The notes under the pieces were generated by a model that was given only the letters and a program-made list of their open reading frames with translations, searched no databases and was not told the DNA's origin. The position numbers were made by a program, and so were the translations under genes. A stretch of DNA of 5,703 bases from Spirochaetales bacterium (GTDB taxonomy: Bacteria > Spirochaetota > Spirochaetia > DTKZ01). The stretch's first letter is position 1. Every line of letters begins with the position of its first letter. This document shows, piece after piece, positions 1 through 5,352 of this stretch. The DNA is taken from contig JAGODW010000120.1 in the NCBI GenBank assembly GCA_017998025.1, positions 1-5,703 of the forward strand. Direction: 5' to 3'.

Positions 1-76
1 GAGTAGGATTTGAACCTACGAAGGCTGAGCCAACAGATTTACAGTCTGCCCCCTTTGACCACTCGGGAATCTCCCC
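1..76 (-). tRNA. tRNA-Tyr (anticodon GUA), 3' end cut off by window edge
   Basis: Read on the minus strand, the gene begins with the acceptor half GGGGAGA at 76-70. A D-arm with a CCC/GGG stem follows. The anticodon stem-loop has the loop CTGTAAA, giving anticodon GUA (Tyr). A class II variable arm (GGC-TCA-GCC stem-loop) comes next, as expected for bacterial tRNA-Tyr. The T-arm is GTAGG-TTCAAAT-CCTAC. Only the first two bases of the 3' acceptor strand (TC) lie in the window, so about five acceptor bases and the discriminator are missing. It lies downstream of tRNA-Thr on the same strand. In many bacteria a Thr-Tyr-Gly tRNA cluster precedes tuf, so such genes may lie further left; that part is inference. 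Confidence 0.95.
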
Positions 77-88
77 TACACGGTAGAA

Positions 89-117
89 ACCATACTAAGA
101 AACTCGTTTTCCGTCAA
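89..117 (-). promoter_or_regulatory. Putative sigma70-type promoter for tRNA-Tyr
   Basis: On the minus strand TTGACG (117-112, 5/6 to the -35 consensus) is followed by exactly 17 nt and TATGGT (94-89, 4/6 to the -10). Initiation would fall near 82, about 6 nt before the tRNA-Tyr 5' end at 76. The -35 lies inside the short inverted repeat CCGTC-AA-GACGG (111-122), which could also form a small hairpin in a Thr-Tyr cotranscript. No start site is mapped, so this is a pattern match. Confidence 0.45.
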
Positions 118-130
118 GACGGACGGGTTA

Positions 131-204
131 AGCCATCTGTCGGATTCGAACCGACGACCCCGAGATTACAAGTCACGTGCTCTGGCCAGCTGAGCTAAGA
201 TGGC
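131..204 (-). tRNA. tRNA-Thr (anticodon UGU)
   Basis: Minus-strand cloverleaf with acceptor GCCATCT/AGATGGC (7 perfect pairs), D-arm GCTC/GAGC, anticodon loop CTTGTAA (anticodon UGU, reading ACA and related Thr codons), a 5-nt variable loop GGGTC, and T-arm GTCGG-TTCGAAT-CCGAC. The discriminator would be U (131). CCA is not encoded, since TAA follows. The anticodon stem CGTGA/TCTCG carries a U29-U41 mismatch at its centre. The tRNA-Tyr gene follows after a spacer of about 54 nt on the same strand. Confidence 0.96.
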
Positions 205-236
205 ATGCCTTCCTCAGTGTTTCTTTTTTTTTCAGG

Positions 237-265
237 AGATTACCTGCGATTGTAGAGCCTGTCAA
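237..265 (-). promoter_or_regulatory. Putative sigma70-type promoter for the tRNA-Thr/Tyr unit
   Basis: On the minus strand a perfect -35 TTGACA (265-260) is separated by 17 nt from a weaker -10 TAATCT (242-237, 3/6). Initiation would be around 231-230, inside a run of nine A residues in the transcript (232-224), leaving a leader of about 26 nt before tRNA-Thr. It lies just downstream of the map stop codon on the same strand, so readthrough from map is also possible. Assigned from consensus match, spacing and position only. Confidence 0.5.
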
Positions 266-281
266 GATATACAACATTCAG

Positions 282-1088
282 TTAATAAAAAGGCGGCTCT
301 TCCGGACAACTCTCTAGATTCCTTTCTGAAAAGGTAAGCACCTCTGTTCTATCCCCGAAAACAGCCACAGTATGTTCAAATTGTGCCGTTAAACAGTTAT
401 CGCAGGTAACCACGGTCCAGCCATCCTCCAGCGTCTTCACCCGTGATCCTCCCAGCGATAGGATGGGTTCTACAGTAAATACCATGCCGGGTACGATCGG
501 CTGCCCTACTCCGTTAGTTCCCGTATTTGCCACAATAGGATCTTCATGAAAAGATTCACCAATACCATGACCGGCAAAATCATCCAGCACGGCACACCCA
601 AAATGGGCAGCTATTTTTTGAATCGCTGCACCAATATCTCCCAGACGGTTTCCTGCCCGTGCAGCCATCACCCCTGCCCGTGTAGCCTGCCAGGCGCTCT
701 TGATTAGGTACAGAGCTTCAGGCCGAGGAGGCCCCACAATAAAGGTCCAGGCAGCATCACTATGCCATCCGTCCATATAGATGGTTACGTCTACGGTAAA
801 AATATCTCCTCTTCCCAGGGGATAATTATTGGGAATTCCGTGTGCCGCTACCTGATTCGGAGAAACACAGACAGAGGCCGGGAATCCGCGATACCCTTTT
901 TGCGCGGATACTACATGATGCCGTTTGAAGTACTCATCACAGAATGAATCAATCCCCTTTGTGGTAATACCTGGTTTAATGATTTCCCGTAATTCTTGAA
1001 ATAATTGTTCAATGATCCGAGAAGGCTTACGGATTCTGTGTACTTCCAGCGATGTTTTTAGTCGAATGTTTATAGTGTTTTCAAACAT
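282..1088 (-). CDS. map: Type I methionine aminopeptidase
   Basis: Cytosolic dinuclear metalloprotease that removes the initiator Met from nascent proteins. The 268-residue protein has the full pita-bread fold length (the E. coli enzyme is 264 aa). All five metal ligands are visible: D100 (in TVDVT), D111 (in HSDAAWTF), H174 (in GHGIGESFHEDP), E207 (in FTVEPIL) and E238 (in QFEHTV). Substrate-site His residues are H83 (AAHGIP) and H181. The common VCHGIP motif here reads AAHGIP, so the usual active-site-edge Cys is Ala. There is no N-terminal zinc-finger extension. An in-frame TTG at 1094 would add two residues, but GAAGAG (1103-1098) sits 9 nt from the ATG at 1088 and only 3 nt from the TTG, so ATG is preferred. 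A membrane-protein gene lies 40 nt upstream on the same strand and is probably cotranscribed. No U-tailed hairpin is seen after the stop. Confidence 0.96.
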   Translation of the reverse strand: MFENTINIRLKTSLEVHRIRKPSRIIEQLFQELREIIKPGITTKGIDSFCDEYFKRHHVVSAQKGYRGFPASVCVSPNQVAAHGIPNNYPLGRGDIFTVDVTIYMDGWHSDAAWTFIVGPPRPEALYLIKSAWQATRAGVMAARAGNRLGDIGAAIQKIAAHFGCAVLDDFAGHGIGESFHEDPIVANTGTNGVGQPIVPGMVFTVEPILSLGGSRVKTLEDGWTVVTCDNCLTAQFEHTVAVFGDRTEVLTFSERNLESCPEEPPFY

Positions 1089-1128
1089 GGACAATTACTC
1101 TTCGGCATTTTCATGCCCGGGCGATAGT

Positions 1129-1473
1129 TTAAAGGGAAGACTCAGTGAAGGATAGAATAAGGTGTGTTCCCACAAGGAACATGCTTCCCGTAATTCCGGA
1201 GGAAAATCCTAGAATCATATCGGTAAGTCTTCTTGGAGATATTCTAAAAAACCTTGATGCAAGCCAGAGGAAAACAAGGTTACATCCGCTCCAGAAAGAG
1301 CAGGAAGCGATTATTCTAAGGATAGAAAGTAAAAAAAGTTGCGTTTCAGAGGTAAATCCCTGGTACGAGCCAATAAGGTAATAAAATAGGACAAGAAAAC
1401 TGAAAGAAAGAGAAAATAGACAGAGAAATCGACAGAACCGCCTTACCGCAGAAAACCATCCATGAAGATCCAT
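1129..1473 (-). CDS. Small three-helix membrane protein of unknown function
   Basis: I do not recognise this protein. From the ATG at 1473 it is 114 residues and mostly hydrophobic, with three likely membrane segments at about 13-35, 45-72 (long, Trp/Phe/Leu-rich) and 86-109. Basic residues lie before helix 1 (R11, R12, R16) and between helices 2 and 3 (RFFRISPRR, 75-82). By the positive-inside rule these suggest a cytoplasmic N-terminus and a cytoplasmic second loop. It has four Cys (14, 18, 58, 64), all in or near membrane segments. In-frame TTG codons at 1491 and 1494 would add 6-7 residues; the one at 1491 has AAGGG 7 nt upstream, so the true start is uncertain. It lies 40 nt upstream of map on the same strand, suggesting cotranscription. 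The 78-codon frame on the opposite strand has no comparable features and was judged a shadow. Confidence 0.6.
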   Translation of the reverse strand: MDLHGWFSAVRRFCRFLCLFSLSFSFLVLFYYLIGSYQGFTSETQLFLLSILRIIASCSFWSGCNLVFLWLASRFFRISPRRLTDMILGFSSGITGSMFLVGTHLILSFTESSL

Positions 1474-1482
1474 ACTATATAA

Positions 1483-1511
1483 ATTATACAACAAACAGCC
1501 CTTGCATAGAA
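1483..1511 (-). promoter_or_regulatory. Possible promoter for membrane protein-map unit
   Basis: A perfect -10 TATAAT occupies 1488-1483 on the minus strand. At 17-nt spacing the -35 position (TTCTAT, 1511-1506) matches poorly. Initiation would fall near 1476, only a few bases before the ATG at 1473, so the mRNA would be essentially leaderless. If the gene instead starts at a TTG (1491/1494), this element would lie inside the coding region. AT-rich sequence makes chance matches likely. Confidence 0.35.
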
Positions 1512-1531
1512 GAAGTGTTTTCGACTAGTAT
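1502..1531 (+). promoter_or_regulatory. Possible promoter for the SPFH-like/HIT operon
   Basis: TTGCAT (1502-1507, 3/6) and TAGTAT (1526-1531, 4/6) are separated by 18 nt on the plus strand. Predicted initiation is near 1538, immediately before the ATG at 1539. The only SD-like bases (AAGG, 1534-1537) are 1 nt from that ATG, too close for normal pairing. That agrees with leaderless initiation, although both observations are weak individually. Confidence 0.35.
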
Positions 1532-1538
1532 TTAAGGC

Positions 1539-2390
1539 ATGAAACGGTTCTGGATTATCGGGATACTACTTGTCGTTTTGATCGGTGCAGGATTTTTTAT
1601 CGGATGGGTTCAACGTTCCATTCCCCCAGGCAACTGGGCGATAGGTTTTTCAAAAACCGGGGGATGGGAATCTGCCGTATGGGAACCCGGGGAGTTTCAA
1701 TGGCGTTGGGAACGATTGATCCCAGGCAACTATTCCCTCTACCTCTTTCCTGTAGAAGTGTATCCTCTATCAGTCGTTGTCAAAGGGGAACTGCCCTCGG
1801 GCACGGTATATGCGAGCGTACTAGAAGGCTTACCCTCCTTCATGTATGAGATTAGCATTGATCTTCAGTTTTCTTTCCGGAAAGAGACATTTCCTGAACT
1901 GGTAAAAACAGAAGGCCTTCTTCCCGCCAATCTGAATCAATGGGTGGAAAATAAGAAGCAAGAAATCCAGCAGACGCTGTCGATTCGAATTCAAGAAACG
2001 ATTCTCTCCCGCCTGGAAGCATCAGTACCTGGTTCGTGGCAGGAAGCATGCAAAACCCTCGTAGAACAGGTATGGGAGGAACGATTTTCTACGTTCTCTC
2101 TTCAATCCTACACAATTTCCTTTATTCAGGTTCCGGATTACGATCTGTATAAAAAGGGAAAAGAGTTGTATTTGGCGGTTGAAGAAGGTAAAAAGGAAAC
2201 CCTGGTGATGGAATCTAAGAAACACACGATTGAATCCATGGCTGAAGAGCGGAGGCTGGAATCTTTAAAGAAATACGGCGAACTTCTCAAAAGCTACCCT
2301 CTCCTTCTGGAATTTTTAGCGATAGAAAAGCTGGAAAAAATTGATCTTTCTGAATTAAAAGAATTTCGGCAACGAGCAGTACAGGAATAG
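1539..2390 (+). CDS. Membrane-anchored protein, possibly SPFH/band-7-like
   Basis: A 283-residue protein with a single N-terminal membrane anchor (KR at 2-3, hydrophobic 5-24) and no lipobox Cys, so it is probably inner-membrane anchored with the remainder extracytoplasmic. Residues 29-60 (PPGNWAIG, WEPGEFQWRW) resemble the start of an SPFH/band-7 domain, where a short beta-strand segment ends in a 'PG' turn. A mixed region to about 200 (IPGNYSLYLFPVEVYPL, then helical 134-185) follows, then a highly charged helical stretch at about 202-283 (KKGKELYLAVEEGKKE, EERRLESLKKYGELL), as in the post-SPFH helix of prohibitin/HflK-type proteins. The SPFH label is inference from this architecture; an unrelated spirochaete-specific membrane protein is possible. 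An in-frame stop at 1533-1535 rules out an upstream start, and later starts would lose the anchor. The HIT gene follows after 12 nt, indicating an operon. Confidence 0.8.
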   Translation: MKRFWIIGILLVVLIGAGFFIGWVQRSIPPGNWAIGFSKTGGWESAVWEPGEFQWRWERLIPGNYSLYLFPVEVYPLSVVVKGELPSGTVYASVLEGLPSFMYEISIDLQFSFRKETFPELVKTEGLLPANLNQWVENKKQEIQQTLSIRIQETILSRLEASVPGSWQEACKTLVEQVWEERFSTFSLQSYTISFIQVPDYDLYKKGKELYLAVEEGKKETLVMESKKHTIESMAEERRLESLKKYGELLKSYPLLLEFLAIEKLEKIDLSELKEFRQRAVQE

Positions 2391-2402
2391 CAGGAATCGT
2401 CC

Positions 2403-2891
2403 ATGGAATACTTTTTTAATTTTGAAAAAATGGCATATGTGATGGGGTTAAAAGACTCCGGTTGTCTGTTGTGTAGTATCGCAGAAAAAAAAGAAAGTGT
2501 GGTTGATCTTACCGTGTACGAAGATCCTCTCTTTTTGGTTGTAGTAAACCTCTATCCCTATAACCCGGGACATCTCATGGTTTTTCCCCGAAGGCACATT
2601 GAAGATGTTCGACAGATGACTGTAGAGGAAAGTTCCCGCTGTGCGGAATTAACCAACCGGTTTCTAGACACCCTGGATGCGCTCTATCACCCCTCAGCCT
2701 ACAACATAGGTTACAATATGGGGATCCATGCAGGTGCATCTATCGCGCACCTGCACCTTCATATCATCCCCCGCTATCCCCGTGAGCTGGGAATCGCGGA
2801 TCTCATTGCCGGGAAGCGAGTGTTAGTCGAATCCCCCCTCCGATCTTGCGAACGCCTGAAAGAGTTTATTGCGCAGGAGAGCCGTCCCTAA
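2403..2891 (+). CDS. HIT-family protein, AP4A hydrolase/phosphorylase type
   Basis: A 162-residue cytosolic histidine-triad nucleotide-binding protein. The HIT signature is intact: H116-L-H118-L-H120-I-I, with H118 the predicted nucleophile that forms a nucleotidyl intermediate. It is preceded by N-I-G-Y-N-M-G-I-H-A-G (101-111), which forms the phosphate-binding region. YPYNPGHLMVFPRRH (51-65), an N-terminal C21-L-L-C24 pair and the tail GKRVLVES (137-144) resemble the branch that includes AP4A phosphorylases/hydrolases and GalT-like HIT enzymes rather than short Hint proteins. The substrate (a dinucleoside polyphosphate or an adenylylated compound) cannot be decided from sequence. In zinc-binding relatives the CxxC pairs with downstream Cys/His ligands; H65 is a candidate here. 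The start is supported by AGGA (2392-2395) 7 nt upstream and by MEYFFNFEKM, which looks like a family N-terminus. It lies 12 nt after the membrane-protein gene. Its TAA overlaps the convergent gene's stop. Confidence 0.92.
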   Translation: MEYFFNFEKMAYVMGLKDSGCLLCSIAEKKESVVDLTVYEDPLFLVVVNLYPYNPGHLMVFPRRHIEDVRQMTVEESSRCAELTNRFLDTLDALYHPSAYNIGYNMGIHAGASIAHLHLHIIPRYPRELGIADLIAGKRVLVESPLRSCERLKEFIAQESRP

Positions 2892-4600
2892 AGAGCGCCC
2901 TTCTCCATTGCCATGAGATACCTTATTGCTTTGGTTCCAAGTATTAGATAGGTCACGCAATTCTCTATACGGGTCTCTATAGAGGGGAAACGCCGGGCAG
3001 TCTCCCGAACAAAGACTTTGTCACTCTGTATATTCCGAAATCCAATCAGGAGAGATTCCAGGTGAATCAGGGACTTTTCAAGAAGTTCTTTCCCCTCCTT
3101 ATCCTTCTCTGCAATGAGGGACCGATAGGCTTTCTGTTGTTTCGCATCCCTCTCTAATACCATTTTCATGAGGATCATATTCCTCCCTGCTTCGGAGTCT
3201 GGAGCAAAGGAAGCATCAAACAAGGATATTCGGGTCTGCAATTCTTCGATTCCCGATGCATGAACCAGGATCATACTTACACTATCCCGAACTCTATTTG
3301 TTATTGCCCGATTCAATATATGAATCGTTCCCTGAAGATAGCCGGTATATACAGAACGGAGAAAGTTGTACAAGACCACGAGGGATCTATGGTGTGTGAA
3401 ACCAGGATATCCCTGTTTCGGAGTCAAATTTAATCGGGAGTTCATGTAATATAGGAACTCAACCAGAGGTTCTCCCTTGAACAGTTGATTCAATATATCT
3501 TCTAAAATATCAAACCTGATCTTTGAAAAAAAATCTTCGAAATCACTGAATACCTTTAACGTTAACGAATACATATAGAATGCTTGTAGTTTTGGTTTGG
3601 GAGGATAAATCAAAATACGATAATACGGATCTGAACGATAGTATCGGATGAGCTCGACAAAAGGAACCTCTGTTAACACCTTCTTGCATAAGGAAGCAGT
3701 AGCTTGACAGGTGTGCCGAATTGTTTCCTGTACGACGTGCTCTCCCTGCTCTCTAAAGGAAAATTCTCCTTCTGTTTCTACATGTTTTGCCAGGAACTCT
3801 ACGATTTCAGAAGGCAATAAATTCTGTAGATCATAGTTTCGAAACGGGTAGAGACAGCAGAAGAATCTTTCAAGATAATCTAACGTAGGATAAATAGGTG
3901 CGGGTTCGAATTGAAGGTTTTTTTTGAACTGCACGAACAAATCGTCATACGGGAACAAAAAAAGATTCCTGAAACCGTACAGAGGGAGGATCTCTTGAGC
4001 AGCAGCGAGAAACCCCTCCTCCTTTAAACTCTGCAGATACCCTTCCAATCGTTTTCGGATCTCCGATATGAGATCTTGCCGGGATTCACTCTGGAAAAAT
4101 AGATCCTTCATCTCTTGCACAGAAATAAGCTGGATCAAGGAAGATTTGGGGTGCTCAAGATGCCTTTCGATCAAATATTTTACCAACTTTTGTAGATTCT
4201 CAATATTTTGAAATAATACTTGAAACGGCTTTATCATTGGATACGAGAGGTGATATATGGAATGGATTGCCTCTGCTATCGAAGGAAGAAACAATCGGCG
4301 GGAAAAATCTGTATAGACCTGCGGATATTCCCGGATAGTAGAACGAAGAGCGTCCAGTTTCGCCTCCAATAGGAATTCTTCCTCAGTTTTAATTGAAACC
4401 AAATTTCGTGCCCAATGATTTAATTTTTTCCCTTTCGAAGCTTCAGTCCAGTCCCTATAAAGAAGGGATGCTCGTACAGAAGGATCCGTGGGAACCCGGA
4501 CAATCATTGTATCCAGGTTTTCCTCTAGAGCCAATGAAGATTCTATTCCAGATAGCAATCGTTTTTGTTCATCGAGAGACAAACACGTTAAGTTTTTCAC
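2888..4600 (-). CDS. Large soluble protein of unknown function, coupled to thiN
   Basis: I cannot assign a function; it may belong to an uncharacterised spirochaete-restricted family. It has 570 residues with no signal peptide and no clear membrane segment, so it is probably cytoplasmic. It is largely alpha-helical. Charged amphipathic helices are at about 72-92, 160-205 and 476-520, the last (VLERDAKQQK to KELLEKSLIHLESL) coiled-coil-like. An aromatic-rich middle lies at about 207-260 and 312-420 (FRNLFLFPYDDLF, YLERFFCCLYPF, IRYYRSDPYYRILIYPP). No nucleotide-binding or catalytic motif was found. The start is the GTG at 4600-4598, which overlaps the thiamine pyrophosphokinase TGA as GTGA and has AAAAAGGA (4615-4608) 7 nt upstream. 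The same frame stays open upstream to 4819, but that part lies inside the kinase gene and is rejected. The stop overlaps the HIT stop codon from the opposite strand. Translational coupling implies coordinated dosage with the kinase, not necessarily a thiamine role. Confidence 0.88.
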   Translation of the reverse strand: MKNLTCLSLDEQKRLLSGIESSLALEENLDTMIVRVPTDPSVRASLLYRDWTEASKGKKLNHWARNLVSIKTEEEFLLEAKLDALRSTIREYPQVYTDFSRRLFLPSIAEAIHSIYHLSYPMIKPFQVLFQNIENLQKLVKYLIERHLEHPKSSLIQLISVQEMKDLFFQSESRQDLISEIRKRLEGYLQSLKEEGFLAAAQEILPLYGFRNLFLFPYDDLFVQFKKNLQFEPAPIYPTLDYLERFFCCLYPFRNYDLQNLLPSEIVEFLAKHVETEGEFSFREQGEHVVQETIRHTCQATASLCKKVLTEVPFVELIRYYRSDPYYRILIYPPKPKLQAFYMYSLTLKVFSDFEDFFSKIRFDILEDILNQLFKGEPLVEFLYYMNSRLNLTPKQGYPGFTHHRSLVVLYNFLRSVYTGYLQGTIHILNRAITNRVRDSVSMILVHASGIEELQTRISLFDASFAPDSEAGRNMILMKMVLERDAKQQKAYRSLIAEKDKEGKELLEKSLIHLESLLIGFRNIQSDKVFVRETARRFPSIETRIENCVTYLILGTKAIRYLMAMEKGAL

Positions 4601-4615
4601 CCGTACATCCTTTTT
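4597..4615 (-). promoter_or_regulatory. Shine-Dalgarno and GTGA stop/start overlap between thiN and the 570-aa gene
   Basis: The strong SD AAAAAGGA (4615-4608) lies within the last codons of the kinase gene, 7 nt before GTG (4600-4598). The kinase stop TGA (4599-4597) shares two bases with that start codon. This fixes the start of the downstream gene and is a standard arrangement for translational coupling by terminating ribosomes. Confidence 0.85.
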
Positions 4616-5226
4616 GGTATGATCAAGATTAATCGGCCTTGAATCATAGACACACGTACAGGATCCGATACAACAATATTGCTTATTCCAATATCTCCCG
4701 GCCTCCAGCGTAACGAGTCCAGCGGCCACTTTAATCCTTCTGTTTTCATCCTGCATTCCTCGAGGCTTACCGGCATAAATGTTACTTTCCGGCCCTGTAA
4801 TCCCCCTATTTCCAGACAATCTTCGATATATACCACCTCTTCATTATGGGTAAACCAGCGGGAGGGCGGTTTAGAGCGATAGAAGAGACTCACGATTCCC
4901 AGTAAGTGATCCAGCCGCCCTCCCCCTCCTCCCACCAGGATATACTCCGAACATCCCAGAGAATAGAGGCTCTGCAAGGCCAGTTCTGTATCTGTATAAT
5001 CTTTGTCCCGGGGGTATTCCCGTATTTCAGCTTTTGGGTACTTCTTAAGAATTGTACGATCGGGTATGGAATCCATATCTCCCAGAATAATATTCGGTTC
5101 TACTCCAAGGTTCTCTGCCAATAAGAGTCCCGAATCCGCTGCTACAATCCAGGATGCTCTCTGAAGATACGGTTCTACCTCATCTCTATCCGGTCCCAAC
5201 CCACCCGTAAAAACAATACCTAACAC
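4597..5226 (-). CDS. thiN: Thiamine pyrophosphokinase
   Basis: Transfers pyrophosphate from ATP to thiamine, giving thiamine diphosphate and AMP. It acts in the cytoplasm and allows salvage of free thiamine. The 209-residue protein has the normal length and motifs: AADSG (29-33) and GDMDS (49-53) for Mg/ATP, DKDYTDTE (74-81) for Mg/pyrophosphate, and GGGGGRLDH (99-107) ending the N-terminal catalytic domain. A C-terminal beta-rich thiamine-binding domain follows (about 125-209, with the typical GLKWPL at 164-169 and ISN at 181-183). The start is GTG 5226-5224; GGAGG (5240-5236) lies 9 nt upstream in the purine-rich AGGGAGGGAG. The downstream unknown gene overlaps by 4 nt (GTGA). No TPP riboswitch is recognisable upstream, although the 126-nt gap shared with flaB is in any case short for both a riboswitch and a promoter. 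No other thiamine genes are present in the window. Confidence 0.95.
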   Translation of the reverse strand: MLGIVFTGGLGPDRDEVEPYLQRASWIVAADSGLLLAENLGVEPNIILGDMDSIPDRTILKKYPKAEIREYPRDKDYTDTELALQSLYSLGCSEYILVGGGGGRLDHLLGIVSLFYRSKPPSRWFTHNEEVVYIEDCLEIGGLQGRKVTFMPVSLEECRMKTEGLKWPLDSLRWRPGDIGISNIVVSDPVRVSMIQGRLILIIPKRMYG

Positions 5227-5263
5227 AGGTTACTCCCTCCCTTACAACTATCGTTCATTTTTC

Positions 5264-5290
5264 TCAAGTGCGCTGGAAATTCTCCGACAT
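5264..5290 (+). promoter_or_regulatory. Candidate sigma28 (FliA) promoter for flaB
   Basis: TCAAGTGC (5264-5271) and TCCGACAT (5283-5290) are separated by exactly 11 nt. They match the flagellar sigma28 consensus TAAAGTTT-N11-GCCGATAA at 5/8 positions each, including the CCGA core. Initiation would be near 5297, giving a leader of about 56 nt that starts with a small GCGT-TTT-ACGC hairpin (5301-5311). Class 3 flagellin genes are typically sigma28-dependent, which supports the assignment. The match is degenerate. Confidence 0.5.
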
Positions 5291-5292
5291 AG

Positions 5293-5322
5293 ATAATAAG
5301 GCGTTTTACGCTGAACGGACAA
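5293..5322 (-). promoter_or_regulatory. Putative sigma70-type promoter for thiN operon
   Basis: On the minus strand TTGTCC (5322-5317, 4/6) is followed by 18 nt and TATTAT (5298-5293, 5/6). Initiation near 5286 would give a leader of about 60 nt to the GTG at 5226. It overlaps the predicted flaB start site and leader on the other strand, so the two promoters would be physically entangled. Confidence 0.5.
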
Positions 5323-5348
5323 GGATGTCCGAATACTATCAGGGAGGA
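5316..5348 (+). promoter_or_regulatory. Two-site CsrA-binding region in flaB leader: GGA hairpin plus SD
   Basis: CGGACA (5316-5321) and TGTCCG (5326-5331) form a perfect 6-bp stem around the loop AGGA. The bases GGACAAGGATGT match the CsrA selection consensus RUACARGGAUGU at 11 of 12 positions, with GGA in the loop as CsrA prefers. About 20 nt downstream, the Shine-Dalgarno AGGGAGGA (5341-5348) contains two more GGA triplets and lies 4-5 nt before the flaB ATG. CsrA is known to repress flagellin translation by bridging such sites in Bacillus hag mRNA (with FliW as antagonist) and in Borrelia flaB. Binding here is inferred. Confidence 0.6.
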
Positions 5349-5352
5349 TCGT

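Noticed and set aside
10..198. 62-codon plus-strand reading frame
   Set aside because: It lies across two minus-strand tRNA genes, and its peptide is simply the antisense of tRNA stems.
254..300. Inverted repeat AGAGCC/GGCTCT around the map stop, as a terminator
   Set aside because: Only 6 bp with a loop of about 35 nt and no U-tract after it; probably chance.
1145..1381. 78-codon plus-strand reading frame opposite the membrane protein
   Set aside because: The opposite strand gives a coherent three-helix membrane protein placed in line with map. This frame shows no domain features and no plausible partner gene.
4601..4819. N-terminal extension (73 residues, Cys-rich) of the 570-aa protein
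   Set aside because: It overlaps the well-supported thiamine-binding domain of the kinase in another frame. The GTG at 4600 has an ideal SD and the classic GTGA overlap.
4914..4938. G/C-rich homopurine tract in thiN as a phase-variation repeat
   Set aside because: It encodes the conserved glycine-rich motif GGGGGRLDH, contains no run longer than five identical bases, and the frame is intact.
5227..5292. TPP riboswitch upstream of thiN
   Set aside because: The predicted leader is only about 60 nt, and I could not find the conserved CUGAGA-type THI-element core.
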